The position numbers and the translations under genes were made by a program. Under the pieces are notes generated by a model that was not told the DNA's origin, searched no databases, and saw nothing but the letters and a program-made list of their open reading frames with translations. This document shows positions 16,908 through 26,198 of a stretch of 34,939 nucleotides of DNA, piece after piece. The DNA lies in contig MGZK01000058.1 of NCBI GenBank assembly GCA_001802125.1, forward strand, positions 1 through 34,939, written 5' to 3'. The DNA comes from Geobacteraceae bacterium GWC2_55_20. Its GTDB lineage: Bacteria; Desulfobacterota; Desulfuromonadia; Geobacterales; Pseudopelobacteraceae. The stretch's first letter is position 1. Each line of letters begins with the position of its first letter.

Positions 16908-17715
16908 ATCAAAAAAAATTGCAGCCGCATTTCATCAGAGAGCGGCTGATTATGACAAGCACATAGCGGTTCAGAAGAGAGTTGTCGAGAATCTTGTCAG
17001 GGACCTGCGTTCCCATAAGGAATTATCTCCAGGGAACATCCTCGATGTTGGTTCAGGCACCGGTTCGCTGTTGAGCCGATTGAGCTCGATCTGGCCGGAA
17101 GCGTCATTGTGCGGTGTGGACCTGGCCCATAACATGTGCCTGCGTTTGGCCGCCCGGTTGGGAGATACCTGCCTTGTGCTGAATGGTAATGCCGAACAGC
17201 TGCCTTTGAAATCCGGTACATACGATCTGGTTGTGTCTACATCTGCCTTGCAGTGGACTGCCGACCTGTCGCTAGCCCTGCACGAGTTGCGGCGGGTGAT
17301 GAAGCCTGGCGCAGCACTCTCCCTTGCTTTTTTCTGCGAAGGAACTCTGTGCGAGTTGCAAAGATGCATTCGTGAGGCGGTGGGAACTGTTTGCAACAGC
17401 AGGAGTCATGCTGAACGACTGCATAAGTTCAGAAGTGTCGAGGAAGTCGAGGCGATTCTTTCCGGAATGGATTTTGAGAGAGTTGTAGTCAACTGTGAAA
17501 CCGAGACCGACTGGTATGATGATCTTCAGTCGCTGTTGCGATCAATCAGGAACATAGGCGCCGGAACAGTTTCGGGAGGTACGGCGGGAGGATTGGCATG
17601 GCGGGGCATCATAAAAGAAACATCCCGGCTATACCGGGATTATTATGGTGGAAACGGCAAAATTCCTGTTACTTACAAGGTGTTGTATCTGATGGCTGAT
17701 CTTGCGAAGTTATAG
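16900..17715 (+). CDS. bioC: Malonyl-ACP O-methyltransferase
   Basis: A SAM-dependent class I methyltransferase of about 271 residues. It methylates malonyl-ACP so that the fatty-acid machinery can build the pimeloyl chain. The N-terminal IAAAFHQRAADYDKH stretch is typical of BioC. ILDVGSGTGSLLSRL is SAM motif I, GVDLAHNM the acidic loop, and STSALQW the BioC-like motif after motif II. The start is uncertain: ATG 16900 is used here, while GTG 16891 sits closer to GGGAGA and ATG 16876 is also in frame. It overlaps the 3' end of bioH and, convergently, 6 bp of the ArsR-family gene on the other strand. Confidence 0.9.
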   Translation: MPESKKIAAAFHQRAADYDKHIAVQKRVVENLVRDLRSHKELSPGNILDVGSGTGSLLSRLSSIWPEASLCGVDLAHNMCLRLAARLGDTCLVLNGNAEQLPLKSGTYDLVVSTSALQWTADLSLALHELRRVMKPGAALSLAFFCEGTLCELQRCIREAVGTVCNSRSHAERLHKFRSVEEVEAILSGMDFERVVVNCETETDWYDDLQSLLRSIRNIGAGTVSGGTAGGLAWRGIIKETSRLYRDYYGGNGKIPVTYKVLYLMADLAKL

Positions 17716-17982
17716 AGATTCAATGATCTTTTTGGCCAGAGGATCGATTACGCTGTAGTGAACCTCAACACCCTCCCGCTTGCCTTCGATGATGCCCTTG
17801 TGTTTCAGAAGCGCGAGGTGCTGCGATACTGTTGCCTGTGGAAGTCCGAGACATTCCCAGATATGTTTTACATTACACTCATGTGTGCAGAGACCGGCCA
17901 CAATCTTTAGGCGAACCGGATGGCCCAGTACCTTGAGTATCTCTGATTCTGCTTTGAATTGCTTGCTTTTATCGAATTCCAT
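17710..17982 (-). CDS. ArsR-family transcriptional repressor
   Basis: A 90-residue winged-helix regulator. The recognition helix region LPQATVSQHLALLKHKGI and the wing KREGVEVHYSV are clear. Cysteines occur in GLCTHECN and IWECLG, around the first helices of the HTH. They could serve as a metal or redox sensor, although the classic ELCVCDL motif is not present. The start is ATG 17982 with GGAG 8 bases upstream. Its own promoter contains a palindrome over the -10 region, which suggests autoregulation. No resistance or transport gene follows it; downstream it meets bioC tail to tail. The target is unknown. Confidence 0.9.
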   Translation of the reverse strand: MEFDKSKQFKAESEILKVLGHPVRLKIVAGLCTHECNVKHIWECLGLPQATVSQHLALLKHKGIIEGKREGVEVHYSVIDPLAKKIIESL

Positions 17983-18010
17983 TCGCCAGACTCCAAGTTA
18001 ATTTTTTAAT

Positions 18011-18039
18011 ATCATATATATGGAATTATGTTTAGTCAA
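18011..18039 (-). promoter_or_regulatory. Sigma-70 promoter with palindromic operator for the ArsR gene
   Basis: Read on the minus strand: -35 TTGACT (18039-18034), a 17-base spacer, and -10 TATGAT (18016-18011). A perfect 10-bp palindrome, CATATATATG (18013-18022), covers the -10 element. An AT-rich palindrome over the -10 is where ArsR/SmtB proteins commonly bind their own promoters, so autorepression is likely. Confidence 0.7.
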
Positions 18040-18088
18040 TGATAAAATCAGATTAACTAACAATGTTATAAAATTGCGTAGAACGGTA

Positions 18089-19063
18089 TCAGCCGTATAA
18101 TTGTTTGCTCAGATGGCAGGCAGCGCTGTGATCGGTGGCGTGTTCGGACAGCGGAGGTACTTCATGTCTGCAGATCTCGATTGCATGCCGGCAGCGCGGG
18201 TGAAAACGGCATCCAGACGGTATTGCCACCGGTGATGGCAGGTCATCGTTAAGCAGTCTGGCGCCGGGATTCTGCCTGTTGCCAAGTCCGGGAATGGCGG
18301 CCAGCAACGCTTCAGTGTAGGGATGGCGGCAGCGCAGGAACAGGCCGGCGGCGGGAGCGTTCTCAACCACTACCCCCAGGTACATGATGATGATTCTGCT
18401 GCAGATATGTCTCAAAACCATCAGGTTGTGAGAAATGATCATCATTGTCAGGTTGTAATCGTTCTTCATCTGCAACAGGAGATTGATGATCTGGGCTTGA
18501 ATCGAGATGTCGAGTGAGGAGACCGGCTCATCGGCTATCAGGATTTCCGGATTTGCGGCCAAAGCGCGGGCGATGCCGATTCGTTGGCGCTGTCCCCCTG
18601 AAAACTCGTCCGGAAACCGATTACTGAAATCCGCATCGAGTCCGACTGCGTTCATGATCCTTATCAGCTCCTGATGCCGGCGATCGGCAGACATTCCGGC
18701 GATGCCGAGCGGTTCGGAAATGCTGTCCCCGATTCTCATGCGCGGGTTCAGAGATGAGAAAGGATCCTGGAAAATCATCTGGACGGAGCGCCGGAAACGC
18801 AACTGTTCGTCTCTCGGCAATTCAGTCAGTGAAGTACCTTTGTAAGCAACGATTCCAAGATCCGGTTTCATCAGCCCCGCCATGATCTTGGCGAGAGTTG
18901 ACTTTCCGCACCCCGATTCTCCGGCGATTCCCAGCGATTCACCACTTGCCAGCTGCAGAGTGACGTCGTCCAGGGCGGTCAGGATCTTGGCCTGGTCGCG
19001 ATGTGTCGAAAGCCTGAATGTCTTCGACACTCCTGTGCCGGTCAGAATCAAGGGTTCATTCAT
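18089..19063 (-). CDS. Oligopeptide/dipeptide ABC transporter ATP-binding protein (OppF/DppF type)
   Basis: A 324-residue ABC ATPase: Walker A GESGCGKST, Q-loop QDPFSSLNPRM, signature FSGGQRQR, Walker B ILIADEPVSSLD, and a His switch (ISHN). The C-terminal oligopeptide-transporter extension contains GCRFHPRC and further cysteines (CRHEVPP, AACHL). It would power uptake of peptides, or of nickel or another small ligand, at the inner membrane together with OppD. ATG 19063 overlaps the end of the oppD-like gene by 4 bp (ATGA). No permease or binding-protein gene is beside it in this window. Confidence 0.9.
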   Translation of the reverse strand: MNEPLILTGTGVSKTFRLSTHRDQAKILTALDDVTLQLASGESLGIAGESGCGKSTLAKIMAGLMKPDLGIVAYKGTSLTELPRDEQLRFRRSVQMIFQDPFSSLNPRMRIGDSISEPLGIAGMSADRRHQELIRIMNAVGLDADFSNRFPDEFSGGQRQRIGIARALAANPEILIADEPVSSLDISIQAQIINLLLQMKNDYNLTMMIISHNLMVLRHICSRIIIMYLGVVVENAPAAGLFLRCRHPYTEALLAAIPGLGNRQNPGARLLNDDLPSPVAIPSGCRFHPRCRHAIEICRHEVPPLSEHATDHSAACHLSKQLYG

Positions 19064-20022
19064 AGAGATTTCCGGCAGCGTACCAGATGTGACGGGGATA
19101 TTTCACATAGTTCCTGTGGTCCGGACAGACACTCTTCATCGGCAATCGGGCAGCGCGCCGCATAGGCGCATCCCGAGCGCGGCGATGAGTCCGTGTCGGT
19201 GCGGACCGTGATTATATTCAGTGGCTTTCCCGGTTCGGCGTACTGGGGGAGGGATGCCAAAAGAGCCCTGGTATAGGGATGACGCGGCTCGGTCAACAGC
19301 AGGCCGGTCGGCGCGGACTCGACTATCCGGCCGGAATACATCACCGCGGTATGATCTGAACGTTCGGCAACAATTCCAAGGTCATGCGTGATCAGCAACA
19401 TACCCAGCCCGGTGTCCACTCTCAGGCTGTCCAAAAGTTCCAGAATCTGGGCCTGAATGGTTACATCCAGCGCCGTGGTGGGTTCATCTGCGATCAACAG
19501 TGCCGGATGACATGCCAGCGCCATTGCAATCATCACTCTCTGGCGCATGCCGCCACTCAATTGATGGGGATAGTCCCGCATCCGGTCGCCGGCGGAAGTG
19601 ATGCCGACCTTTTTCAGCAACTCCACACCCTGCTCCTCAGCTTCGCGTCCTGAGATCCTGTTATGCAGAAGCAGCGGTTCCGTAACCTGATCGCCGATTC
19701 TCAGGACAGGGTTCAGCGAAGTCATCGGTTCCTGGAAGATCATGGAAATGCGGCGTCCACGAACCGAGCGCATGGCCTCTTCCGAAAGCCCGGCCAGATC
19801 CTGCCCTTCAAAAAGAATCTCGCCCGCGCTCACCATACCCGGGGGGGGGACAAGACGCATGATCGAGAATGCCGTCATCGATTTGCCTGAACCGGATTCA
19901 CCGACCAGCGCCAGTACCGAACCTTTGTCCAATGCCAGGCTGACGCCGCTTACAGCTTCGACAACACCATGGGCGGACGGAAAAGATACATGCAGATCTT
20001 TGATGGTCAGCAGGTTGGACAC
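19060..20022 (-). CDS. Oligopeptide/dipeptide ABC transporter ATP-binding protein (OppD/DppD type)
   Basis: A 320-residue ABC ATPase: Walker [11 protein letters not shown]-loop [10 protein letters not shown], signature LSGGMRQRV, Walker [13 protein letters not shown], His switch ITHDLG. The C-terminal extension has [14 protein letters not shown]. It pairs with the OppF-type protein encoded directly downstream with a 4-bp overlap. The start is GTG 20022 with a modest GAGAG upstream. It lies 31 bases after the HD-GYP gene on the same strand and may be cotranscribed with it. The substrate cannot be told without the missing permease and binding-protein subunits. Confidence 0.9.
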   Translation of the reverse strand: MSNLLTIKDLHVSFPSAHGVVEAVSGVSLALDKGSVLALVGESGSGKSMTAFSIMRLVPPPGMVSAGEILFEGQDLAGLSEEAMRSVRGRRISMIFQEPMTSLNPVLRIGDQVTEPLLLHNRISGREAEEQGVELLKKVGITSAGDRMRDYPHQLSGGMRQRVMIAMALACHPALLIADEPTTALDVTIQAQILELLDSLRVDTGLGMLLITHDLGIVAERSDHTAVMYSGRIVESAPTGLLLTEPRHPYTRALLASLPQYAEPGKPLNIITVRTDTDSSPRSGCAYAARCPIADEECLSGPQELCEISPSHLVRCRKSL

Positions 20023-20053
20023 GGATTACTCTCAAAAGGGAATGTGGTTCGTG

Positions 20054-22144
20054 TTATGCGGGCGGTATTGAGAACTGTCGCTGCGGCATGGCGGCAAATC
20101 GGGAGTGGAAAAAAGAACCTTCTTCCAGTATCGATATGAATACATCGACAATTTCCGGGTCGAATTGAGTTCCGGCATTATCGTTCAATTCAGCAATCGC
20201 AACATCCAACGGCAGAGCCTTGCGATAGGGACGATCGGAAGTCATTGCGTCAAATGCGTCTGCTACCGAGAGAATGCGTGCTTCAAGCAACTGTTCGCTG
20301 TTCTTTATGCGATGCGGATAGCCCAGACCGTCATAACGTTCATGATGCTGACCTATGCAGGTGCGAACGTCAAGCAGAAATTCAATCGGCTCCAGAATCT
20401 TCATTCCGATCAAGGGGTGTTGCTGGAGTTCGGTGATATCGTGTGACGACAGCTTGCCCTGCTTATGCAGAAGACTGAGATCTATTCCGATCTTGCCGAT
20501 GTCGTGCAGGATGGCCGCACGTTCGAGAATCTGCAACCGATCATTGGGGAGATTGAATTTCCGGCCGATCTCTATACTGTAACGGGTCACGCGTTCGGAG
20601 TGCCCCTTGGTATAGCTGTCGCTGGCTTCAATGGCCGACACCAGCGCCTGAATGGTGTTCAGATAGGTCTGTTGCTGTTCTTCGTAAAGAGTGGCGTTTT
20701 TGATGGCAATGGCCGCCTGGGCGGCTATCGTTGTCAGCATCTCCAATTCGTCTGAATAAAACTGGGAGTTGTCGATCTTGTTGACAACGCTAATGGTGCC
20801 AATGATTTCGTCTTTAACAATCAGCGGCACGCAGATCAGTGATTTTCGCTCGTATCCCAGATCACTGAAACGATCGAACTGGGGGGTCTGGTTGATGTCC
20901 GCGATCAGAAGCGGTTTGCGGTTATTGATTACCCAGGTTGAAACGCTGGTATCCTTCATGGCAATGGCTTTTTGCGGTGCTATCAGCTTGCCGCCACCGA
21001 TAAGGTTGGTGACGTTGAGTAGCTTCTCGTTCTTGTCGTACAGAATGATATAGCCGATCTGGGCATTCAGGGTGGTAGTCGTGGTGCGCACTACCAGATT
21101 AAACAGCCGGTCGATGTCCATGGTGGAGTTTATGGCCAGTCCGATCTTGTATATCGATGAAAGCCGTTCAACCGCATGTTCCAGGTTGGCGTTTTTCTGC
21201 TCCAGCTCTCCGGCCAGGTCGGCGATCGTGTAACTGGCTGTTTCAACTTCCTCGATACGCTCCTCCAGCGAAACGTTCAGGTTTTCGATTTCCCGCAGTT
21301 GCTCTTCGAGTTTGAGGTTCATCAGATGGGTGTCATGATGGTGTGAAAGTTTTTCTTCCGCCTTGGCCAGTTCGCGTTCGTTTATGATGGTTGTGTTCAT
21401 CAATTCTTTAAGCTGTGCAGCCATCAGATTGAAGTTCAGCGACAGCAGGTTCATCTCCTTGGAACTGTTGATAGAAACGCTGACATCAAAGTTACCGCGC
21501 TCTATCTGTTGCATCGAGCGGATCAGCGTTTGAACCGGTTTATCGACATAAATCATCAGAAACAGGAACAGGGCGCCGATAATCAGCAGGATCATCACCG
21601 ACGATGAGAGTACCGCATTAATCTTCTCGAGTTTGATGTATTTGGTCAGCTCATCGAGTGAAATCTCCGTTTCAATTACCGCAATGAACGGTTTACCGCT
21701 GTCGTGGCAACCATGGCAGTCTGGAGAGTTGACTATCCTGGTATAAGAATCGAATTCATTTTTGTCGTTGGAAAAATAATAATGGTCCTGAGCGGTATTC
21801 GTCAGTCGCGAGCGCTCGTCGTCCGAAAGCAAACGCCCGATCTCCCTGCTTTCCGCGGAATGAAGTATCCGGCCGTTTTCATCAACAATACGGAGCACCT
21901 TAACATGTTCCCGCCGTTTTACTTTTTTCAGAATGTCATTAACCGCCGAGGTGTGGCCGGTTTTCATCGCGGCCTGGATATTGGCAACTATACTCTCTAT
22001 CAGCGCTACCGAACTTTTTTCGGTGAGGTTTACAATCATCGATTTCTGCTCATGGTAATGCTTCCATGATGCGAAGGAAACCACCGCGATCACGATCAGC
22101 GCCACCAGGCTGACAATCTTGATTTTTAGAGAGTTAAGAAACAT
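20054..22144 (-). CDS. Membrane HD-GYP cyclic-di-GMP phosphodiesterase with periplasmic c-heme motif, HAMP and GAF
   Basis: A 696-residue signalling protein from ATG 22144; an upstream ATG at 22201 is in frame but has no ribosome site. Residues about 8-28 form a first transmembrane helix. The periplasmic sensor region contains CHGCH at 143-147, a CxxCH c-type heme attachment motif. A second helix (about 175-200) leads to a HAMP domain, a coiled coil (about 255-330), a GAF domain (about 335-490) and an HD-GYP domain (about 505-690). The HD-GYP domain carries HDIGKIG at 547-553, [11 protein letters not shown], and [13 protein letters not shown]. The catalytic residues look intact, so it should hydrolyse cyclic-di-GMP in response to a periplasmic redox or ligand signal. 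The signal itself is inferred. Confidence 0.92.
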   Translation of the reverse strand: MFLNSLKIKIVSLVALIVIAVVSFASWKHYHEQKSMIVNLTEKSSVALIESIVANIQAAMKTGHTSAVNDILKKVKRREHVKVLRIVDENGRILHSAESREIGRLLSDDERSRLTNTAQDHYYFSNDKNEFDSYTRIVNSPDCHGCHDSGKPFIAVIETEISLDELTKYIKLEKINAVLSSSVMILLIIGALFLFLMIYVDKPVQTLIRSMQQIERGNFDVSVSINSSKEMNLLSLNFNLMAAQLKELMNTTIINERELAKAEEKLSHHHDTHLMNLKLEEQLREIENLNVSLEERIEEVETASYTIADLAGELEQKNANLEHAVERLSSIYKIGLAINSTMDIDRLFNLVVRTTTTTLNAQIGYIILYDKNEKLLNVTNLIGGGKLIAPQKAIAMKDTSVSTWVINNRKPLLIADINQTPQFDRFSDLGYERKSLICVPLIVKDEIIGTISVVNKIDNSQFYSDELEMLTTIAAQAAIAIKNATLYEEQQQTYLNTIQALVSAIEASDSYTKGHSERVTRYSIEIGRKFNLPNDRLQILERAAILHDIGKIGIDLSLLHKQGKLSSHDITELQQHPLIGMKILEPIEFLLDVRTCIGQHHERYDGLGYPHRIKNSEQLLEARILSVADAFDAMTSDRPYRKALPLDVAIAELNDNAGTQFDPEIVDVFISILEEGSFFHSRFAAMPQRQFSIPPA

Positions 22145-22201
22145 AATCCCGTCTCTGTTGCCACGAATAAGATATCCGATAACGTCATATACCGCATCCA
22201 T

Positions 22202-22490
22202 AAAGCGATTTAGCTAAAAACTCAATATTATAAAACACTTATTGTTGCCGGGTTGCAATACAGGCAAGATAAAACAAAAACTCACAGGTACGGATAGTTA
22301 TGAGGTCATGGTTTTCAGCTGTCTGATAAAATAATGAGACAAGGCCAATCTGTATGTGATCAGTTTTATTGTTTATTTTGCTCGGAGATTGAAATATTCA
22401 GTATGTGTGCCAACATTTAATGAATGACATGGATTCTATATATATCAAGAAATATATAATAAATCAAAAAAATTGACACAATGGTTCTTT
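22202..22490. other. Divergent intergenic region between the HD-GYP and SpoIID-like genes
   Basis: About 290 AT-rich bases between divergent genes, with no gene seen. On the minus strand TATAAT (22232-22227) is a possible -10 for the HD-GYP gene, but no good -35 stands at 16-18 bases. On the plus strand TTGACA (22473-22478) resembles a -35 box just before the SpoIID-like gene, without a good -10. Neither is firm. Confidence 0.4.
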
Positions 22491-23651
22491 ATGTGGTTCT
22501 ATCATCAGGTTTTGCGCTCAGTTAATATACTCATCATATTGTTTATCATGCCGATTGCCGTGCTCTGGCCATGGGACGGCGTGGGAACTACCGACGCAGC
22601 ACTTCTGGATGAAACCATTCGGATAGCAATCGTCAAATCCGCCCAGGAAGTTACGGTGAGCGGAGAGGGATTGCTTATAACGGGTGACAGAGGCGAAGCT
22701 GTTGTGCTCAATCTTCCCGTCACGGTCAGGCCTACTAACGATGGGTTGACTGCAGATGGCAAGCAAATGCGTAGTCTTGTTTTTTCTGCTACTTCGGCCG
22801 TGTATATTAATAATAAACCGTATCGCGGTCTTGCCGAACTGTCGCGCACGGACAACGGAATTCAGGTCGTAAATCAGCTGTCGCTTGAGGATTATCTGGT
22901 TGGCCTGATAAATTGTGAGATATCTTCTGCGTGGCCGATAGAAGCGGTCAAGGCCCAGGCTGTGATAGCCAGGACATACGCGCTCAGCAGGAAGGCGGCC
23001 CGTGCAAACGCCCCTTACCATCTGGAGTCGTCGGTTATCGATCAGGTGTATGAGGGGTGTCAGATCGAAGATAGCCGTGCCCGCCGCGCTGTTGCCGAAA
23101 CCGAACGGGAGGTTCTTACGTTTGGGGGATCCATTATCCAGGCGTTTTATCATTCGTCCTGCGGTGGGAAAACCGAGGCATCGGAAAATGTATGGGGTTC
23201 TGCGCTACCATATCTGAAGGGTGTCGAGTGCCAGTACTGTCAGACATCGCAGGCAGCTACTCTCTGGGAGCAAAAGCTGTCTCTGCTTGAGATTGAAGAA
23301 CGGCTGAGGACGGCCGGTTATAAAATATCCGGATTGACCGGCATAAAGACCGGTCCGTTGAATTCACGCGGCCGGCTGAAGCAGGTCGTGATTGTAGCCG
23401 TCAAAGGTGGGTTTTCCCTGACCGGTGACCAGTTCCGGAAAGCTGTCGGCTATAGTGTGATCAAGAGCACCCGCTTCACGGTCAAGGTCACGGACGGAGA
23501 GGCCCGTTTTACAGGCAGCGGCAATGGGCATGGTGTCGGATTGTGCCAGTGGGGTTCAAAACAGCGCGCACTTGACGGTTTCAGCTACAACGAAATTCTC
23601 TCATACTATTATCCGGGCACCGAACTGCAGAAACTGTCCGGCCGCAGATAG
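22491..23651 (+). CDS. SpoIID/LytB-domain protein (probable peptidoglycan lytic transglycosylase)
   Basis: About 386 residues. An N-terminal hydrophobic segment (NILIILFIMPIAVLWPW) acts as a signal peptide or anchor. The SpoIID domain shows LEDYLVGLINCEIS with the presumed catalytic Glu, EAVKAQAVIARTYA, YHSSCGGKTEA followed by CQYC (probable zinc ligands), and the C-terminal NGHGVGLCQWG. SpoIID enzymes cleave glycan strands bare of stem peptides, and relatives in non-sporulating bacteria act in wall remodelling or division. The start is uncertain: ATG 22491 gives a good signal sequence but no clear ribosome site, and TTG 22473 or ATG 22548 are possible. It ends 13 bases before queA. Confidence 0.88.
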   Translation: MWFYHQVLRSVNILIILFIMPIAVLWPWDGVGTTDAALLDETIRIAIVKSAQEVTVSGEGLLITGDRGEAVVLNLPVTVRPTNDGLTADGKQMRSLVFSATSAVYINNKPYRGLAELSRTDNGIQVVNQLSLEDYLVGLINCEISSAWPIEAVKAQAVIARTYALSRKAARANAPYHLESSVIDQVYEGCQIEDSRARRAVAETEREVLTFGGSIIQAFYHSSCGGKTEASENVWGSALPYLKGVECQYCQTSQAATLWEQKLSLLEIEERLRTAGYKISGLTGIKTGPLNSRGRLKQVVIVAVKGGFSLTGDQFRKAVGYSVIKSTRFTVKVTDGEARFTGSGNGHGVGLCQWGSKQRALDGFSYNEILSYYYPGTELQKLSGRR

Positions 23652-23664
23652 AAAAATACTTTAT

Positions 23665-24693
23665 ATGCTTGTTAAAGATTTTACGTTCGATCTCCCCGCT
23701 GAGCTGATTGCGCGCTACCCGGCTCCGGAGCGTGACGGCTCGCGACTGATGCTGCTGAATCGCGAAACCGGGGCAATCGCTGAAACGGTTTTTAGGGATA
23801 TTGGGCAATATCTTGATTCCGGCGATCTGCTGGTGATGAACGATACCAGGGTAATTCCCGCCCGTCTGTTCGGCACGAAGCTGTCAGGAGGCAAGGTCGA
23901 GGTTTTTCTGCTGCGCCGATTGGTTGATTCCGATCAGTGGGAATGCATGCTGCGCGGCTCCAAAAAATTTCGTCCCGGCCAGCAGATCCTGTTCGGCTCG
24001 GGGATGACCGCGATCGTCAATTCCCGTTGCGGTACAGAAAACTGGCTGATTGATTTTTCCGGTTGCGAACCCTTTGACGCCTGGCTCGATCGGGAGGGAC
24101 ATATTCCCCTGCCTCCGTATCTGCAGCGAGAGGATTGCGCCAGCGACCGGGAACGCTACCAGACCGTGGTGGCAAGGAATTCAGGCGCAGTGGCAGCTCC
24201 TACGGCCGGTCTTCACTTCACGGCCGGGCTCCTTGACCAGCTGGCTGCCAGAGGGATCGCAACCGCGTTTTTGACCCTGCATACCGGGCTGGGAACCTTT
24301 CAGCCTGTGCGTGTGGAGAGGGTCCAGGAACATCGGATTCACTGTGAACGGTATTCGATACCGCCTGAAACCGTGGCTGTGATCAGGCGAACAAAAGCAG
24401 CAGGTGGCAGGGTAATCGCGGTTGGAACCACAACCGCCAGGACCCTGGAATATTCCGCCGGACTTGCCGGAGGCTTGGATGCCGGTGCTGGAGAGGCGGA
24501 TATATTCATCTATCCCGGATATCGTTTCAAGGTGGTGGATGCCTTGATTACCAATTTTCATCTGCCTGAATCGACTCTGCTGATGTTGGTGTCCGCCTTT
24601 GCCGGAAGAGAATTCGTGCTTGACGCATACAAAAATGCGGTTGCGTGCGGCTTCAGATTCTACAGCTACGGCGATGCGATGTTCATATATTGA
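23665..24693 (+). CDS. queA: S-adenosylmethionine:tRNA ribosyltransferase-isomerase
   Basis: A 342-residue enzyme that transfers and isomerises the ribosyl group of SAM onto preQ1-modified tRNA to make epoxyqueuosine. Family motifs are FDLPAELIARYPAPERDGSRLM near the N-terminus, MNDTRVIPARL, GKVEVFLLR, PLPPYLQRED, APTAGLHFT, TLHTGLGTFQPVRV, VGTTTARTLE, and TNFHLPESTLLMLVSAFAG at the C-terminus. The ATG at 23665 matches the usual N-terminus; an in-frame extension into spoIID is not needed. The ribosome site is weak. It is followed directly by tgt, which acts earlier in the same pathway. Confidence 0.96.
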   Translation: MLVKDFTFDLPAELIARYPAPERDGSRLMLLNRETGAIAETVFRDIGQYLDSGDLLVMNDTRVIPARLFGTKLSGGKVEVFLLRRLVDSDQWECMLRGSKKFRPGQQILFGSGMTAIVNSRCGTENWLIDFSGCEPFDAWLDREGHIPLPPYLQREDCASDRERYQTVVARNSGAVAAPTAGLHFTAGLLDQLAARGIATAFLTLHTGLGTFQPVRVERVQEHRIHCERYSIPPETVAVIRRTKAAGGRVIAVGTTTARTLEYSAGLAGGLDAGAGEADIFIYPGYRFKVVDALITNFHLPESTLLMLVSAFAGREFVLDAYKNAVACGFRFYSYGDAMFIY

Positions 24694-25839
<1,146 letters not shown>

Positions 25840-26166
25840 ATGTTTGGATTAGCTTTTGCAATGTCAGGTCCCGCCGGTGGGGCGGCCGGTCAGGCTGGCG
25901 GCGGTATGGCCGCTTTTCAGCAGATTATTCCGCTGGTATTCATGTTTGCAATATTCTATTTTTTATTGATCCGCCCTCAGCAGAAGAAGGCCAAGGAACA
26001 CAAGGCGCTGTTGGACGCGATGAAGAAGGGTGACAACGTTATCACCGCCGGTGGTGTGCATGGAAAGGTGATTGCCGTTGACGATTCGATCGTGACGCTC
26101 GAAATTGCCAACAATGTCAACATCAAGATTACAAAGAGCTATATCGCTTCGATCAAGAAAGACTAG
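25840..26166 (+). CDS. yajC: Sec translocase accessory protein YajC
   Basis: 108 residues with one transmembrane helix (IIPLVFMFAIFYFLLI) after a Gly/Ala-rich N-terminus. A cytoplasmic domain follows, with RPQQKKAKEHK and GDNVITAGGVHGKV, the hallmark of YajC. It binds SecD and SecF and supports Sec export. ATG 25840 directly follows the tgt stop, with GGAGGG just upstream inside tgt. The length is normal. Confidence 0.96.
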   Translation: MFGLAFAMSGPAGGAAGQAGGGMAAFQQIIPLVFMFAIFYFLLIRPQQKKAKEHKALLDAMKKGDNVITAGGVHGKVIAVDDSIVTLEIANNVNIKITKSYIASIKKD

Positions 26167-26198
26167 TAAAATTATTCCGGAAGGGAGAACCGATCCAT

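Noticed and set aside
22145-22201. 19-residue N-terminal extension of the HD-GYP protein from ATG 22201
   Set aside because: No ribosome site precedes 22201, and the start at 22144 gives a normal short N-terminus before the first membrane helix.
22430-22465. AT-rich inverted repeat TATATAT...ATATATA
   Set aside because: Low-complexity AT sequence; such pairing is expected by chance and no regulator is suggested.
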